A DNA stretch of 6,890 nt from positions 1 through 6,890 of the forward strand of contig DMWU01000190.1 of the NCBI GenBank assembly GCA_003483125.1, written 5' to 3'. Origin of the DNA: Erythrobacter sp. Its GTDB lineage: Bacteria; Pseudomonadota; Alphaproteobacteria; Sphingomonadales; Sphingomonadaceae. Position 1 is the first letter of the stretch. Every line of letters begins with the position of its first letter. The notes beneath the pieces were generated by a model. That model did no database searches and was not told where the DNA came from. It worked only from the letters and a program-made list of their open reading frames with translations. Position numbers and translations under genes: made by a program. Shown here in pieces: positions 1 to 6,023 of this stretch.

Positions 1-2430
1 GCTGCAGGCGCACTGATCGCAACTTGCGAGGATGAAGAATGGGTAGAGCGCGATGGAGCGTGGAGCGCGCTGCAATCGCTAGTGCGGCTGCGATGGCCAT
101 GGGCCCAGGTGCTGCTGCCACATATCGTCAAGCCAGAACGGGCAGAAAAGTGGCTCTTCTCGAAATTGCCCGAATGGGAAGACGCTGCCGAACATGCACC
201 GCCACGGCAGGTCACGCTCGATCCCGAGGAGGTGCTTGGACAGCTCAACCACCTGACGGGCGAGAATGCCGAACTTCGCGAGGGTCAACAGGACTATGCC
301 TGCGACGCAGCGCAAGTCTTCTCCCCCAGGGAAAGACAGGGCGCACCGCACCTACTGCTGGCGCAAGCGGGTACAGGTATTGGCAAGACACTGGGATATC
401 TCGCCCCCGCATCCCTATGGTCGGCGGCCTCTCAAGGGACGGTATGGGTCTCAACCTTCACCAAGAACTTGCAGCGGCAATTGCGTCAGGAAAGCCGGCG
501 CGCCTGGCCTGCAAGGCGTCGGGACGGAACGCGCCCGGTGGTCGTGCGCAAAGGGCGAGAGAATTACCTCTGCCTGCTAAACCTTGAAGACGCGCTACAA
601 GGTGGCTTTGCCGGACGGCCCGCTATCCTTGCGCAATTGGTCGCGCGATGGGCCGCCTATACGCAAGATGGCGATCTTGTCGGCGGCGATATGCCGGGCT
701 GGCTAGGCTCGCTATTTCGCAAGCGCGGAATTGCCTCGCTCTCCGACCAGCGCGGTGAATGCGTCTATGCAGGCTGCCCGCATTATCGCAAATGCTTCAT
801 CGAACGGGCATCGCGCGCCAGCGCCCAGGCGGATCTGGTCATCGCCAATCACGCGCTGGTGATGGTGAATGCGGCCCGCGGACGCGACCATGCGCTGCGC
901 CCGACCCGCATCATCTTTGACGAGGGGCATCATGTATTCGAGGCAGCAGATTCCACCTTCGCTGCCGAGCTTTCAGCCCAGGAAACGATTGAGCTGCGTT
1001 GCTGGATCATCGGGCCGGAACGCAAAAATCGCGGCCGCCGACGCGGTTTGGCAGCGCGGCTTGCCGATGTCGCCAGCTATGATGATGCAGGCGGCGAAGC
1101 GATAGAGGCAGCAATAGAGGCAGCACATGGCCTGCCGTCAGAGGGCTGGCTTAAACGCCAGCATGATGGCGAACCCAGCGGACCGCTCGAAGCGCTTTTC
1201 GCGCATGTGCGCAGCACAACCTATGCGCGCGACGAAAGCGGCGGGCAGGAAGCAGGCTATGGCATCGAAACAGAGCTGGCCTCCCTACCTGGCGAGTTGA
1301 TCGAGGCGGCGGGAGAGGCCGAAGCCGCGCTGGCGGCAATTCGTGCACCGCTGGCAAAGCTCGCGACGCGGCTGGAGGCGATATTTGCCGACCCACCCGA
1401 CTGGCTCGATGCGCAAGGTCGCGCGCGGATAGAGGGTGCACGCCATTCACTCAGCTGGCGGATCGACATGCTGGGCGCATGGGAAGCATTGCTAGGCCGC
1501 TTTGGCGGACCGGCCGATCCCGAATTTGTCGATTGGATGGCTGTCGACCGTTCCGATGCACGCGAATTCGATGTCGGCATCTATCGCAGATGGCTCGACC
1601 CGATGAAGCCTTTTGCCAAGGTGGTGCTCGAGCCTTCGCATGGGGTGATGCTGACCAGCGCGACCCTGACGGATCGCAATGAAGCAGGGCTCGATTGGGA
1701 ATCTGCTATTGAGCGCTCGGGAGCAAGCTATCTTGATGGCCAGCCGCATCTTTCGTCGGCCGAAAGCCCTTTTGACTATGCCGGCAAGGCTGAGGTGCTG
1801 ATCGTCACCGATATCAGGAAAGGCGATCTCCCCGCATTGTCCGGCGCTTATGCGAAATTAATCGAAGCTGCCGGGGGCGGCGTGCTGGGTCTTTTCACCG
1901 CGATCCGCCGAATGCGAGCGGTGCATGGGCGCATCGCCGACCGCTTGGCGCGCGCAGGCCTGCCGCTTTATGCGCAGCATGTTGACCCAATCGATGCGGG
2001 AACGCTGGTCGATATCTTCCGCGACGATCCGCGCGCCTCTCTATTGGGGACGGATGCATTGCGCGACGGTGTGGATGTGCCGGGCCACTCGTTGCGATGC
2101 GTAGTGATGGAGCAGGTTCCCTGGCCCAGGCCCGATATCCTGCACAAGGCGCGGCGCGCGGCTCATGGTGGTGGCGCCTATGACGACCGGATAATCCGCG
2201 CTCGACTGGCACAAGCATTTGGACGCTTGATCCGTTCAGCTGAGGATTCAGGCCATTTCGTAGTATTGTCCCCTGCCTTCCCAAGCCGGTTGCTCAGCGC
2301 GTTCCCGCCGGGCACACCCGTCATCCGCTTGACGCTTGAGGAAGCTTTACAACGGGTCGCGACTGGTGTTTCGGGAGATAGCGGCGCTGCTATCACCAGC
2401 AGCGAAACCGCCGGAGAGGGGCAAGACTAA
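1..2430 (+). CDS. DinG/XPD-type Fe-S ATP-dependent DNA helicase (5' partial)
   Basis: Superfamily 2 helicase of the Rad3/XPD/DinG group, expected to unwind DNA 5'->3' in repair or in clearing R-loops and blocked forks. The frame is open from base 1 with no stop upstream, so the N-terminus is outside the window; the GTG at 82 is only an internal codon. Visible: 809 residues. Walker A motif AGTGIGKT ends with GKT at bases 382-390. Four cysteines fit the 4Fe-4S domain: codons at 571, 760, 775 and 793, giving C-x62-C-x4-C-x5-C; the last two gaps equal those of E. coli DinG. The DEAH-type box is DEGH (919-930), followed by the TSATL motif near 1654 and motif VI QAFGRLIR at 2212-2235. The C-terminal helicase domain is complete. 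A 12-bp tandem repeat lies at 1102-1125. The phosphatase gene follows after one base. DinG-like assignment is firm; the exact subfamily and cellular role are inferred. Confidence 0.93.
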   Translation, partial: AAGALIATCEDEEWVERDGAWSALQSLVRLRWPWAQVLLPHIVKPERAEKWLFSKLPEWEDAAEHAPPRQVTLDPEEVLGQLNHLTGENAELREGQQDYACDAAQVFSPRERQGAPHLLLAQAGTGIGKTLGYLAPASLWSAASQGTVWVSTFTKNLQRQLRQESRRAWPARRRDGTRPVVVRKGRENYLCLLNLEDALQGGFAGRPAILAQLVARWAAYTQDGDLVGGDMPGWLGSLFRKRGIASLSDQRGECVYAGCPHYRKCFIERASRASAQADLVIANHALVMVNAARGRDHALRPTRIIFDEGHHVFEAADSTFAAELSAQETIELRCWIIGPERKNRGRRRGLAARLADVASYDDAGGEAIEAAIEAAHGLPSEGWLKRQHDGEPSGPLEALFAHVRSTTYARDESGGQEAGYGIETELASLPGELIEAAGEAEAALAAIRAPLAKLATRLEAIFADPPDWLDAQGRARIEGARHSLSWRIDMLGAWEALLGRFGGPADPEFVDWMAVDRSDAREFDVGIYRRWLDPMKPFAKVVLEPSHGVMLTSATLTDRNEAGLDWESAIERSGASYLDGQPHLSSAESPFDYAGKAEVLIVTDIRKGDLPALSGAYAKLIEAAGGGVLGLFTAIRRMRAVHGRIADRLARAGLPLYAQHVDPIDAGTLVDIFRDDPRASLLGTDALRDGVDVPGHSLRCVVMEQVPWPRPDILHKARRAAHGGGAYDDRIIRARLAQAFGRLIRSAEDSGHFVVLSPAFPSRLLSAFPPGTPVIRLTLEEALQRVATGVSGDSGAAITSSETAGEGQD
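1102..1125 (+). repeat. Perfect 12-bp tandem duplication inside the helicase gene
   Basis: ATAGAGGCAGCA occurs twice back to back, in frame, and encodes IEAA-IEAA between the Fe-S/DEAH region and the C-terminal helicase domain. Both copies use the ATA isoleucine codon, which is generally rare in GC-rich genomes. This looks like a recent slippage or duplication that kept the frame. It probably lies in a helical linker and has no obvious functional effect. Confidence 0.8.
2413..2421 (+). promoter_or_regulatory. Probable ribosome binding site of the histidine phosphatase
   Basis: The purine run GGAGAGGGG lies in the last codons of the helicase, 10 bases before the GTG start at 2432. It supports that start over the upstream in-frame TTG at 2336 and suggests coupling to helicase translation. 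Confidence 0.5.
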
Positions 2431-2431
2431 A

Positions 2432-2959
2432 GTGAAAATCCTGGGTCTCCTGCGCCATGCCAAATCGGATTGGGACGATATTACCAAGCGTGATTTCGAT
2501 CGTGGTCTGAACAAGAAAGGCCGCAAGGGTGCCGCCCTGATCGGAGACCATATCCGCCAGCACGGTGTGCAGTGGGATGTAATCATCGCCAGCCCAGCGG
2601 AGCGCGTCAGGCGCACCGTGGACACGGCAATGCCTGATACGGAAGTTATCTATGACGAGAGGCTATATCTCGCCAACGTAGAAACTATTTTCGATGTCGT
2701 GGCAGAGCATAGTTCTGACGCAGAAAAGGTTTTGGTGATCGGCCACAACCCCGGCCTGCAAGAAGTATTGTTCGAGCTTGTCGCGCCAGCAAATGAGAAC
2801 AGCCTTTTTGACGAGGCCGCAACCAAGCTGCCCACGGCGGCATATTGCGTATTCGAATGCGATATCAAGGCCTGGTCTGATCTATCCGATGGCTGCGGCA
2901 AACTTGTCCATTTTGCCCGGCCGCGCGACTTGGACCCAAAACTGGGCCCCGAACACTAA
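2432..2959 (+). CDS. SixA-type histidine phosphatase family protein
   Basis: A 175-residue member of the histidine phosphatase (phosphoglycerate mutase-like) superfamily. The N-terminus LLRHAKSDW carries the catalytic RH motif (R8, H9); the second catalytic region is VIGHNPGL with H105. ASPAERVRRT (about residues 52-61) supplies the S-x4-R-type phosphate-pocket motif. Length and the RHAKS-DW opening match short SixA-like phosphohistidine phosphatases rather than mutases. The chosen start is the GTG at 2432, which puts the conserved beta strand at the N-terminus; a purine-rich GGAGAGGGG lies at 2413-2421, somewhat far upstream. An in-frame TTG at 2336 would add 32 non-conserved residues buried in the helicase gene. 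With only one base between the helicase stop and this start, co-transcription and translational coupling are likely. The substrate is unknown: E. coli SixA acts on phosphohistidine proteins, but no histidine kinase or phosphotransfer gene is visible here. Confidence 0.85.
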   Translation: MKILGLLRHAKSDWDDITKRDFDRGLNKKGRKGAALIGDHIRQHGVQWDVIIASPAERVRRTVDTAMPDTEVIYDERLYLANVETIFDVVAEHSSDAEKVLVIGHNPGLQEVLFELVAPANENSLFDEAATKLPTAAYCVFECDIKAWSDLSDGCGKLVHFARPRDLDPKLGPEH

Positions 2960-2970
2960 GGCAAGGCGGC

Positions 2971-3423
2971 TCACTCCAGTACCTGTCGCGGACCCGGTCC
3001 CTGCTCCGCCAAATGATCATCTTTATTGTATAGCTGGCAGGTCTTTAGACTTAGGCAACCGCAGCCGATACATCCATCCAGCCTTGTACGCGTCCGCTCA
3101 AGCTCGGCGATTTTTGTATCTAGTTGACCCCGAATCGACGAGCTGATCCTATGCCAGTCTTTCGCCGTAGGCGTTCGGCCTTGCGGCAGCTTCTTGATCT
3201 GCTCTTCTATTTCGGAAAGCGCCAGGCCCAAACGCTGCGCAATCAGGATGAAGCTGAGCCGACGGATATCGCTGCGCAGGAAACGACGCTGGTTGCCTGC
3301 GGTCCTGATCGGTTCGACCAGCCGCTTCTCCTCATAGAATCGGATCGCGGAAACCGACAATCCGGTGCGTCGGGCCAACTCGCCAATTGGGAGCAGATCG
3401 CTCGAACGTAGCCTAGTCGCCAT
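2971..3423 (-). CDS. soxR: Redox-sensitive MerR-family transcriptional activator SoxR
   Basis: A 150-residue MerR-family regulator. Residues 11-50 form the winged helix-turn-helix (LPIGELARRTGLSVSAIRFYEEKRL). Residues about 51-80 complete the DNA-binding domain, and residues about 85-117 form the coiled-coil dimerisation helix. The SoxR hallmark follows: C118-IG-C121-G-C123-LSLKT-C129, the C-x2-C-x-C-x5-C [2Fe-2S] ligand set, nearly the same positions as E. coli SoxR (119, 122, 124, 130). Oxidation of the cluster by redox-cycling compounds, superoxide or NO converts SoxR to an activator. ATG start at 3423, with AGGA seven bases upstream. It is transcribed away from the VOC gene at 3577, and a sox box lies between them. 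No soxS-like AraC gene is present, as expected outside enterics. It ends 11 bases from the convergent phosphatase gene. Cysteine spacing separates it from CueR- and ZntR-type relatives. Confidence 0.96.
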   Translation of the reverse strand: MATRLRSSDLLPIGELARRTGLSVSAIRFYEEKRLVEPIRTAGNQRRFLRSDIRRLSFILIAQRLGLALSEIEEQIKKLPQGRTPTAKDWHRISSSIRGQLDTKIAELERTRTRLDGCIGCGCLSLKTCQLYNKDDHLAEQGPGPRQVLE

Positions 3424-3433
3424 TGTCCAATCC
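3424..3433 (-). promoter_or_regulatory. Ribosome binding site region of soxR
   Basis: On the minus strand the ATG of soxR is preceded by GGAAAGGATTGGACA, placing AGGA seven bases before the start. This supports the chosen start. An AT-rich stretch further upstream (about 3440-3490) contains CATAAT on the minus strand (3460-3465), a possible -10 element, but I find no good matching -35. Confidence 0.55.
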
Positions 3434-3474
3434 TTTCCGAGTACGATTATTATTCTGTAATTATGCTAAAAATC

Positions 3475-3494
3475 AGAGAATAGAATTTTTCTCT
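3475..3494. repeat. Short inverted repeat beside the sox promoter
   Basis: AGAGAA (3475-3480) and TTCTCT (3489-3494) are exact inverse complements separated by eight AT-rich bases. The symmetry extends imperfectly to ATC/TGAT outside, with one extra base on the right. It abuts the -35 element of the VOC promoter and lies between that promoter and soxR. It may be a second operator, part of the soxR promoter, or chance in AT-rich DNA. Confidence 0.4.
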
Positions 3495-3524
3495 TGATCT
3501 AAACCTAACTTGAGGTTGCATATT
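3494..3524 (+). promoter_or_regulatory. SoxR-type promoter of the VOC gene (19-bp spacer)
   Basis: A -35 element TTGATC (3494-3499) is followed by exactly 19 bases and then CATATT (3519-3524), which matches the TATAAT consensus at four of six positions. The overlong 19-bp spacer is the signature of MerR/SoxR-activated promoters, where the activator untwists DNA to align the two elements. The sox box fills the spacer and overlaps the last two bases of the -35, the same geometry as the E. coli soxS promoter. Transcription should start near 3531, giving a leader of about 45 bases before the VOC start codon. TATTAG at 3521 is an alternative -10, which would give a 21-bp spacer. Confidence 0.75.
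3498..3515 (+). promoter_or_regulatory. SoxR operator (sox box)
   Basis: TCTAAACCTAACTTGAGG matches the 18-bp enteric sox box CCTCAAGTTAACTTGAGG at 14 of 18 positions. The right half, TAACTTGAGG, is identical; all four mismatches (positions 1, 4, 7 and 8) fall in the left half. It lies 17 bases before no gene other than the divergent soxR/VOC pair and occupies the promoter spacer. The consensus is recalled knowledge; the match was counted by eye. Confidence 0.8.
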
Positions 3525-3564
3525 AGGCAAGTCGCGATTCACAGCCAATGCGGATCAACCGGAA

Positions 3565-3570
3565 AAGGAG
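3565..3570 (+). promoter_or_regulatory. Strong ribosome binding site of the VOC gene
   Basis: AAGGAG ends six bases before the ATG at 3577. It is a near-consensus Shine-Dalgarno and fixes the start of the VOC protein. Confidence 0.8.
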
Positions 3571-3576
3571 AATCTC

Positions 3577-3948
3577 ATGCCTAAGGGCTCAATTGAACAT
3601 GCCAATTTGACCGTCACCGATCCTCGCCGCAGTTCTGAACTGTTCCAGAAGCTATGCGGGTGGCATGAAAGATGGCGCGGCCCTTCCATAATGGGTGGCG
3701 AGACAATCCATATCGGCAACGATACCAGCTACATTGCATTCTACACGAATGAAGAAGCCAAAGGAGGCTTCAGCAAGGGCGTGCCGCTCAATCACGTCGG
3801 CCTGCTGGTGGACGATCTGGACGCGGCACAAAAAGTGGTGATCGGGGCAGGTTTAGAGCCCTTTGGCCACGACGATTATGAACCTGGCCGTCGCTTTTAT
3901 TTTTTCGACTGGGACGGCATCGAATTTGAGGTAGTCAGCTATGAATGA
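3577..3948 (+). CDS. VOC family protein (glyoxalase/bleomycin-resistance fold), probable SoxR target
   Basis: A 123-residue single-domain vicinal-oxygen-chelate protein made of two beta-alpha-beta-beta-beta halves. The first half opens with IEHANLTVTDPRRSSELF and the second with LNHVGLLVDDLDAAQ (from residue 71), the typical strand-helix starts. Candidate metal ligands are H8, H73 and E118 (in DWDGIEFEV); the fourth is not clear. The family includes glyoxalase I, dioxygenases and antibiotic-modifying or -sequestering proteins; this sequence does not tell me which reaction, if any, it catalyses. No signal peptide, so cytoplasmic. It has a near-consensus ribosome binding site and a SoxR-type promoter, and faces soxR head to head, so its likely role is in handling redox-cycling compounds, electrophiles or toxic metabolites (inference). 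A small ORF overlaps its stop codon. Confidence 0.9.
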   Translation: MPKGSIEHANLTVTDPRRSSELFQKLCGWHERWRGPSIMGGETIHIGNDTSYIAFYTNEEAKGGFSKGVPLNHVGLLVDDLDAAQKVVIGAGLEPFGHDDYEPGRRFYFFDWDGIEFEVVSYE

Positions 3949-4084
3949 ACCAATTCTCAAGCGGCCTATGTTCCGCGCTTCGCAACCAAGTGCAGTTACT
4001 GCAGATCGAAGGATCAAGCGTTCGGCACAGTTCGAGATACGACACCTACTGGACACCAAGAAATTCCTGCCTAGGCTAGGCTGA
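3941..4084 (+). CDS. Possible 47-residue basic small protein overlapping the VOC stop
   Basis: The stop region of the VOC gene reads ATGAATGA, so an ATG at 3941 in another frame begins eight bases before the VOC gene ends, an arrangement favouring translational coupling. GAGG at 3928-3931 lies nine bases upstream. The frame runs 47 residues to TGA at 4082-4084, begins MNEPILKRPMFRASQ and ends KKFLPRLG. It is strongly basic (11 Lys/Arg against four acidic residues) and has no membrane segment, cysteine or known motif. Against it: G/C at third codon positions is only about half, below the neighbouring genes, and it uses rare-looking AGG, ATA and CTA codons. I do not recognise it. It could be a real SoxR-co-regulated small protein or a chance frame in a 172-base gap. 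Confidence 0.33.
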   Translation: MNEPILKRPMFRASQPSAVTADRRIKRSAQFEIRHLLDTKKFLPRLG

Positions 4085-4086
4085 AA

Positions 4087-4102
4087 CCGGCGATGGCGCC
4101 GG
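4087..4102 (+). other. GC-rich hairpin before the amidohydrolase start
   Basis: CCGGCG (4087-4092) and CGCCGG (4097-4102) pair perfectly around the loop ATGG. No T-run follows, so it is not a normal intrinsic terminator. It ends seven bases before the AGGGGA ribosome binding site, so it could slow readthrough from the VOC gene or affect translation of the amidohydrolase. I see no convincing promoter for the amidohydrolase in 3949-4120. Confidence 0.45.
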
Positions 4103-4120
4103 GATCACTAGGGGAAATTC

Positions 4121-5392
4121 ATGCATATCCGATCGATACTTCTTGGCGTTGCTTCGACATTGGCATTCACGATGCCGGCAGCAGCGGAAACCATCCACGT
4201 TACCGCAGACCGGATGCTTGATGTTGAGCGGGGCCGATATGTCGAGGCTCCGCTCATCACCATTACAGATGGGAAGGTGACATCGGTTGAAGCTGGTGGG
4301 TCACCGCCGGAAGACTCTGAAGTAATCGATCTTGCCGGCCATACGATTCTGCCCGGCCTGATCGATATGCATGTGCATTTGAATGGCAGGCCTGAATATG
4401 GTGGCTATTCCGGACTGCAATTTTCAGACCGGTTTTGGACTGTGATCGGCGTCGAGAATGCGCGCAGGATGCTCGGTGCGGGCTTCACAACCGTACGTAA
4501 CCTGGGCGATTCAAACTATGATGTGGCTGGCATCGCCCAGGCTATTGGAGAAGGCTGGATCCCCGGCCCGCGCATCGTCAATGCAAATTATGGCTTGGGT
4601 GCAACTGGCGGGCACTGCGATGAAACTTTCCTGCCGCCCAGCTTTGAAGCCAAAAGCCCTGCTGCTGGTGATAGCGCGACGGAATTGCGCAAGCGCGTGC
4701 GCGAACAACGCAAATACGGCGCCGAGGTCATCAAGGCGTGCGCAACTGGCGGCGTATTCTCTCGTAATACAGCGCCAGGCATCCAACAGCTGACTCTTGA
4801 AGAGCTCAAGGCCATCGCTGATGAGGCACATTTCTGGGGTCTGAAAGCTGCCGCGCACGCGCATGGCACGCCCGGTATCAACGCTGCGATCCGCGCAGGC
4901 TTCGATACAATCGAACATGTCAGCTATGCCGATGAAGAGAGCATCCGTCTTGCCAAAGAGCACGGTACGTTCTTCTCCATGGATATATTCAACACCGAAT
5001 ATACGCTTAGCCAGGGCGCAGCCAACGGCGTGTTGCAGGAGAATATCGATAAGGAACGCGCGCTAAGCCAGGACCAGCGCGACAATTTCCGCCGCGCACA
5101 CGAGGCTGGCGTGCGGATGGTCTTTGGTAGCGATGCCGTGGTGATGCCGCATGAAGATGTGGGGGGCCAGTTTCGTGTCATGGTCGAATATGGAATGACC
5201 CCGCTTGAGGCGATCCAGGCCGCAACAATAAATGCCGCAGAGGCCTTGGGCCAGGAAGGCGAAGTGGGCGTGATTAAGCCAGGCGCCTGGGCCGATCTGA
5301 TTGCCGTGGATGGTGATCCATTCGCAGATGTAGGCGAGCTGGCCGATGTCGATTTCGTGATGAAAGGCGGAGAGGTCTTCAAACGCGACTGA
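4121..5392 (+). CDS. Exported metal-dependent amidohydrolase (Xaa-Pro dipeptidase/imidazolonepropionase-like)
   Basis: A 423-residue amidohydrolase-superfamily protein. Residues 1-22 are a signal peptide: MHIRS, a hydrophobic core to about residue 18, and a PAAA-E cleavage site, so the enzyme is probably periplasmic. A small N-terminal beta-sandwich strand region leads into the TIM barrel at TILPGLIDMHVHL. The binuclear metal set is intact: H84 and H86 (HVH), K205 in VIKACATGG (the lysine expected to be carboxylated), the AHAHG histidines H246/H248, H266 in IEHVSY, and D338 in FGSDAV. The barrel is closed by the usual C-terminal PGAWADLIAVDGDP segment. In this subgroup, characterised members cleave C-terminal residues from dipeptides such as L-Xaa-L-Pro, or from Xaa-Lys/Arg; which applies here cannot be read from sequence. 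AGGGGA ends five bases before the ATG. It may serve in peptide scavenging. Its 3' end is seven bases from the convergent SRAP gene. Confidence 0.9.
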   Translation: MHIRSILLGVASTLAFTMPAAAETIHVTADRMLDVERGRYVEAPLITITDGKVTSVEAGGSPPEDSEVIDLAGHTILPGLIDMHVHLNGRPEYGGYSGLQFSDRFWTVIGVENARRMLGAGFTTVRNLGDSNYDVAGIAQAIGEGWIPGPRIVNANYGLGATGGHCDETFLPPSFEAKSPAAGDSATELRKRVREQRKYGAEVIKACATGGVFSRNTAPGIQQLTLEELKAIADEAHFWGLKAAAHAHGTPGINAAIRAGFDTIEHVSYADEESIRLAKEHGTFFSMDIFNTEYTLSQGAANGVLQENIDKERALSQDQRDNFRRAHEAGVRMVFGSDAVVMPHEDVGGQFRVMVEYGMTPLEAIQAATINAAEALGQEGEVGVIKPGAWADLIAVDGDPFADVGELADVDFVMKGGEVFKRD

Positions 5393-5399
5393 GTTCGCT

Positions 5400-6023
5400 T
5401 CAGATCAGGCTCCGCTGCGCCGAACCACCGCTCCATGGTTGGTCGGTACGATCGAGGATGATGTCGTCGCTCCAAGGAATGCATAGATCGCGCGCAGAGG
5501 CAGGATCGCCATGCAGGTATTCCGCATAATCTTCCTGCGCGAGCAGCACTGGCATGCGCGTGTGCACATCGGCGGCGCGTCCCGCCGAGCCGGTGAGTAC
5601 GATTGAATAGCAATCGCCCCATTCATCACTTGATCGCCATATCCCGGCCGCGGCGAACAACTCGCTGCCAGGCCGCGAGAGCCACGTGCGGGTCTTGCTG
5701 CCCTTGGCTCCCTCTGCCTCCGCCCACGCGGTGAGCGGCACCAGGCAGCGACGCCTTACGAAGCTATCGCGCCAGAAGAAGCTATCGAGCTTGTCGCTAC
5801 GCGTATTATTGACCGGCTTGGGCTTGAGTTTCTGTCCGCCCTTACCCTTTAGGGCGAGAGGGAAACCCCAATGCATTTGGCGTACCGCCCCTTCTGCGAT
5901 CACGAGGCCAGGATAGCCGGGATAGACCTCCGCTCCGAAATTGGCTCCACCCAGATCGTCTTCCGCACCGAACCACTCGGCCACTTCGGCCTTGCTCTTG
6001 GTCATACGGTAGAGGTTGCACAT
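5400..6023 (-). CDS. SRAP family abasic-site DNA-protein crosslinking protein (YedK/HMCES-like)
   Basis: A 207-residue SOS-response-associated peptidase (SRAP) domain protein. Family members bind single-stranded DNA and form a thiazolidine crosslink from Cys2 to abasic sites, shielding them at forks. Start set at ATG 6023 because this gives M-C2-N, and the mechanism needs Cys2 freed by Met removal; a TTG one codon upstream would bury the cysteine. Other key residues: N73-x-R75 (NTRSD), E102 in the position of the family GWYEW glutamate, and H154 in HTRMP. The HWGF element (51-54) corresponds to the usual WGL. Odd: the segment around E102 reads PLTAWAEAEG, lacking the usual glycine and aromatics, so catalysis or DNA fit may differ. 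It overlaps the ubiA stop by one base (TGATG) with only a weak GGTGG upstream, suggesting translational coupling to ubiA. Confidence 0.92.
   Translation of the reverse strand: MCNLYRMTKSKAEVAEWFGAEDDLGGANFGAEVYPGYPGLVIAEGAVRQMHWGFPLALKGKGGQKLKPKPVNNTRSDKLDSFFWRDSFVRRRCLVPLTAWAEAEGAKGSKTRTWLSRPGSELFAAAGIWRSSDEWGDCYSIVLTGSAGRAADVHTRMPVLLAQEDYAEYLHGDPASARDLCIPWSDDIILDRTDQPWSGGSAQRSLI

Noticed and set aside
82..84. GTG as the true start of the helicase
   Set aside because: The frame stays open to base 1 without a stop, no ribosome binding site precedes it, and the upstream residues look like continuing protein.
39..587. A 182-residue plus-strand frame at the left edge
   Set aside because: It lies entirely within the helicase gene, which has Walker A and the first Fe-S cysteine in the other frame; its sequence is low-complexity and motif-free.
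1895..2284. A 129-residue minus-strand frame opposite the helicase C-terminal domain
   Set aside because: Antisense shadow rich in Arg, His and Ala; helicase motif VI on the other strand explains the conservation.
4087..4102. Intrinsic terminator
   Set aside because: The stem is perfect but only six pairs long and is followed by GATCACTA, not a T-run; kept only as a hairpin.
5389..5403. Terminator hairpin between the amidohydrolase and SRAP genes
   Set aside because: CTGA/TCAG gives only a four-pair stem plus one wobble, with no T-run on either strand.
4924..5622. A 232-residue open frame on the minus strand across the amidohydrolase 3' end and the SRAP C-terminus
   Set aside because: It overlaps two well-supported genes, its product is rich in Arg/Ser/Ala without motifs, and it is a typical shadow frame of GC-rich DNA.
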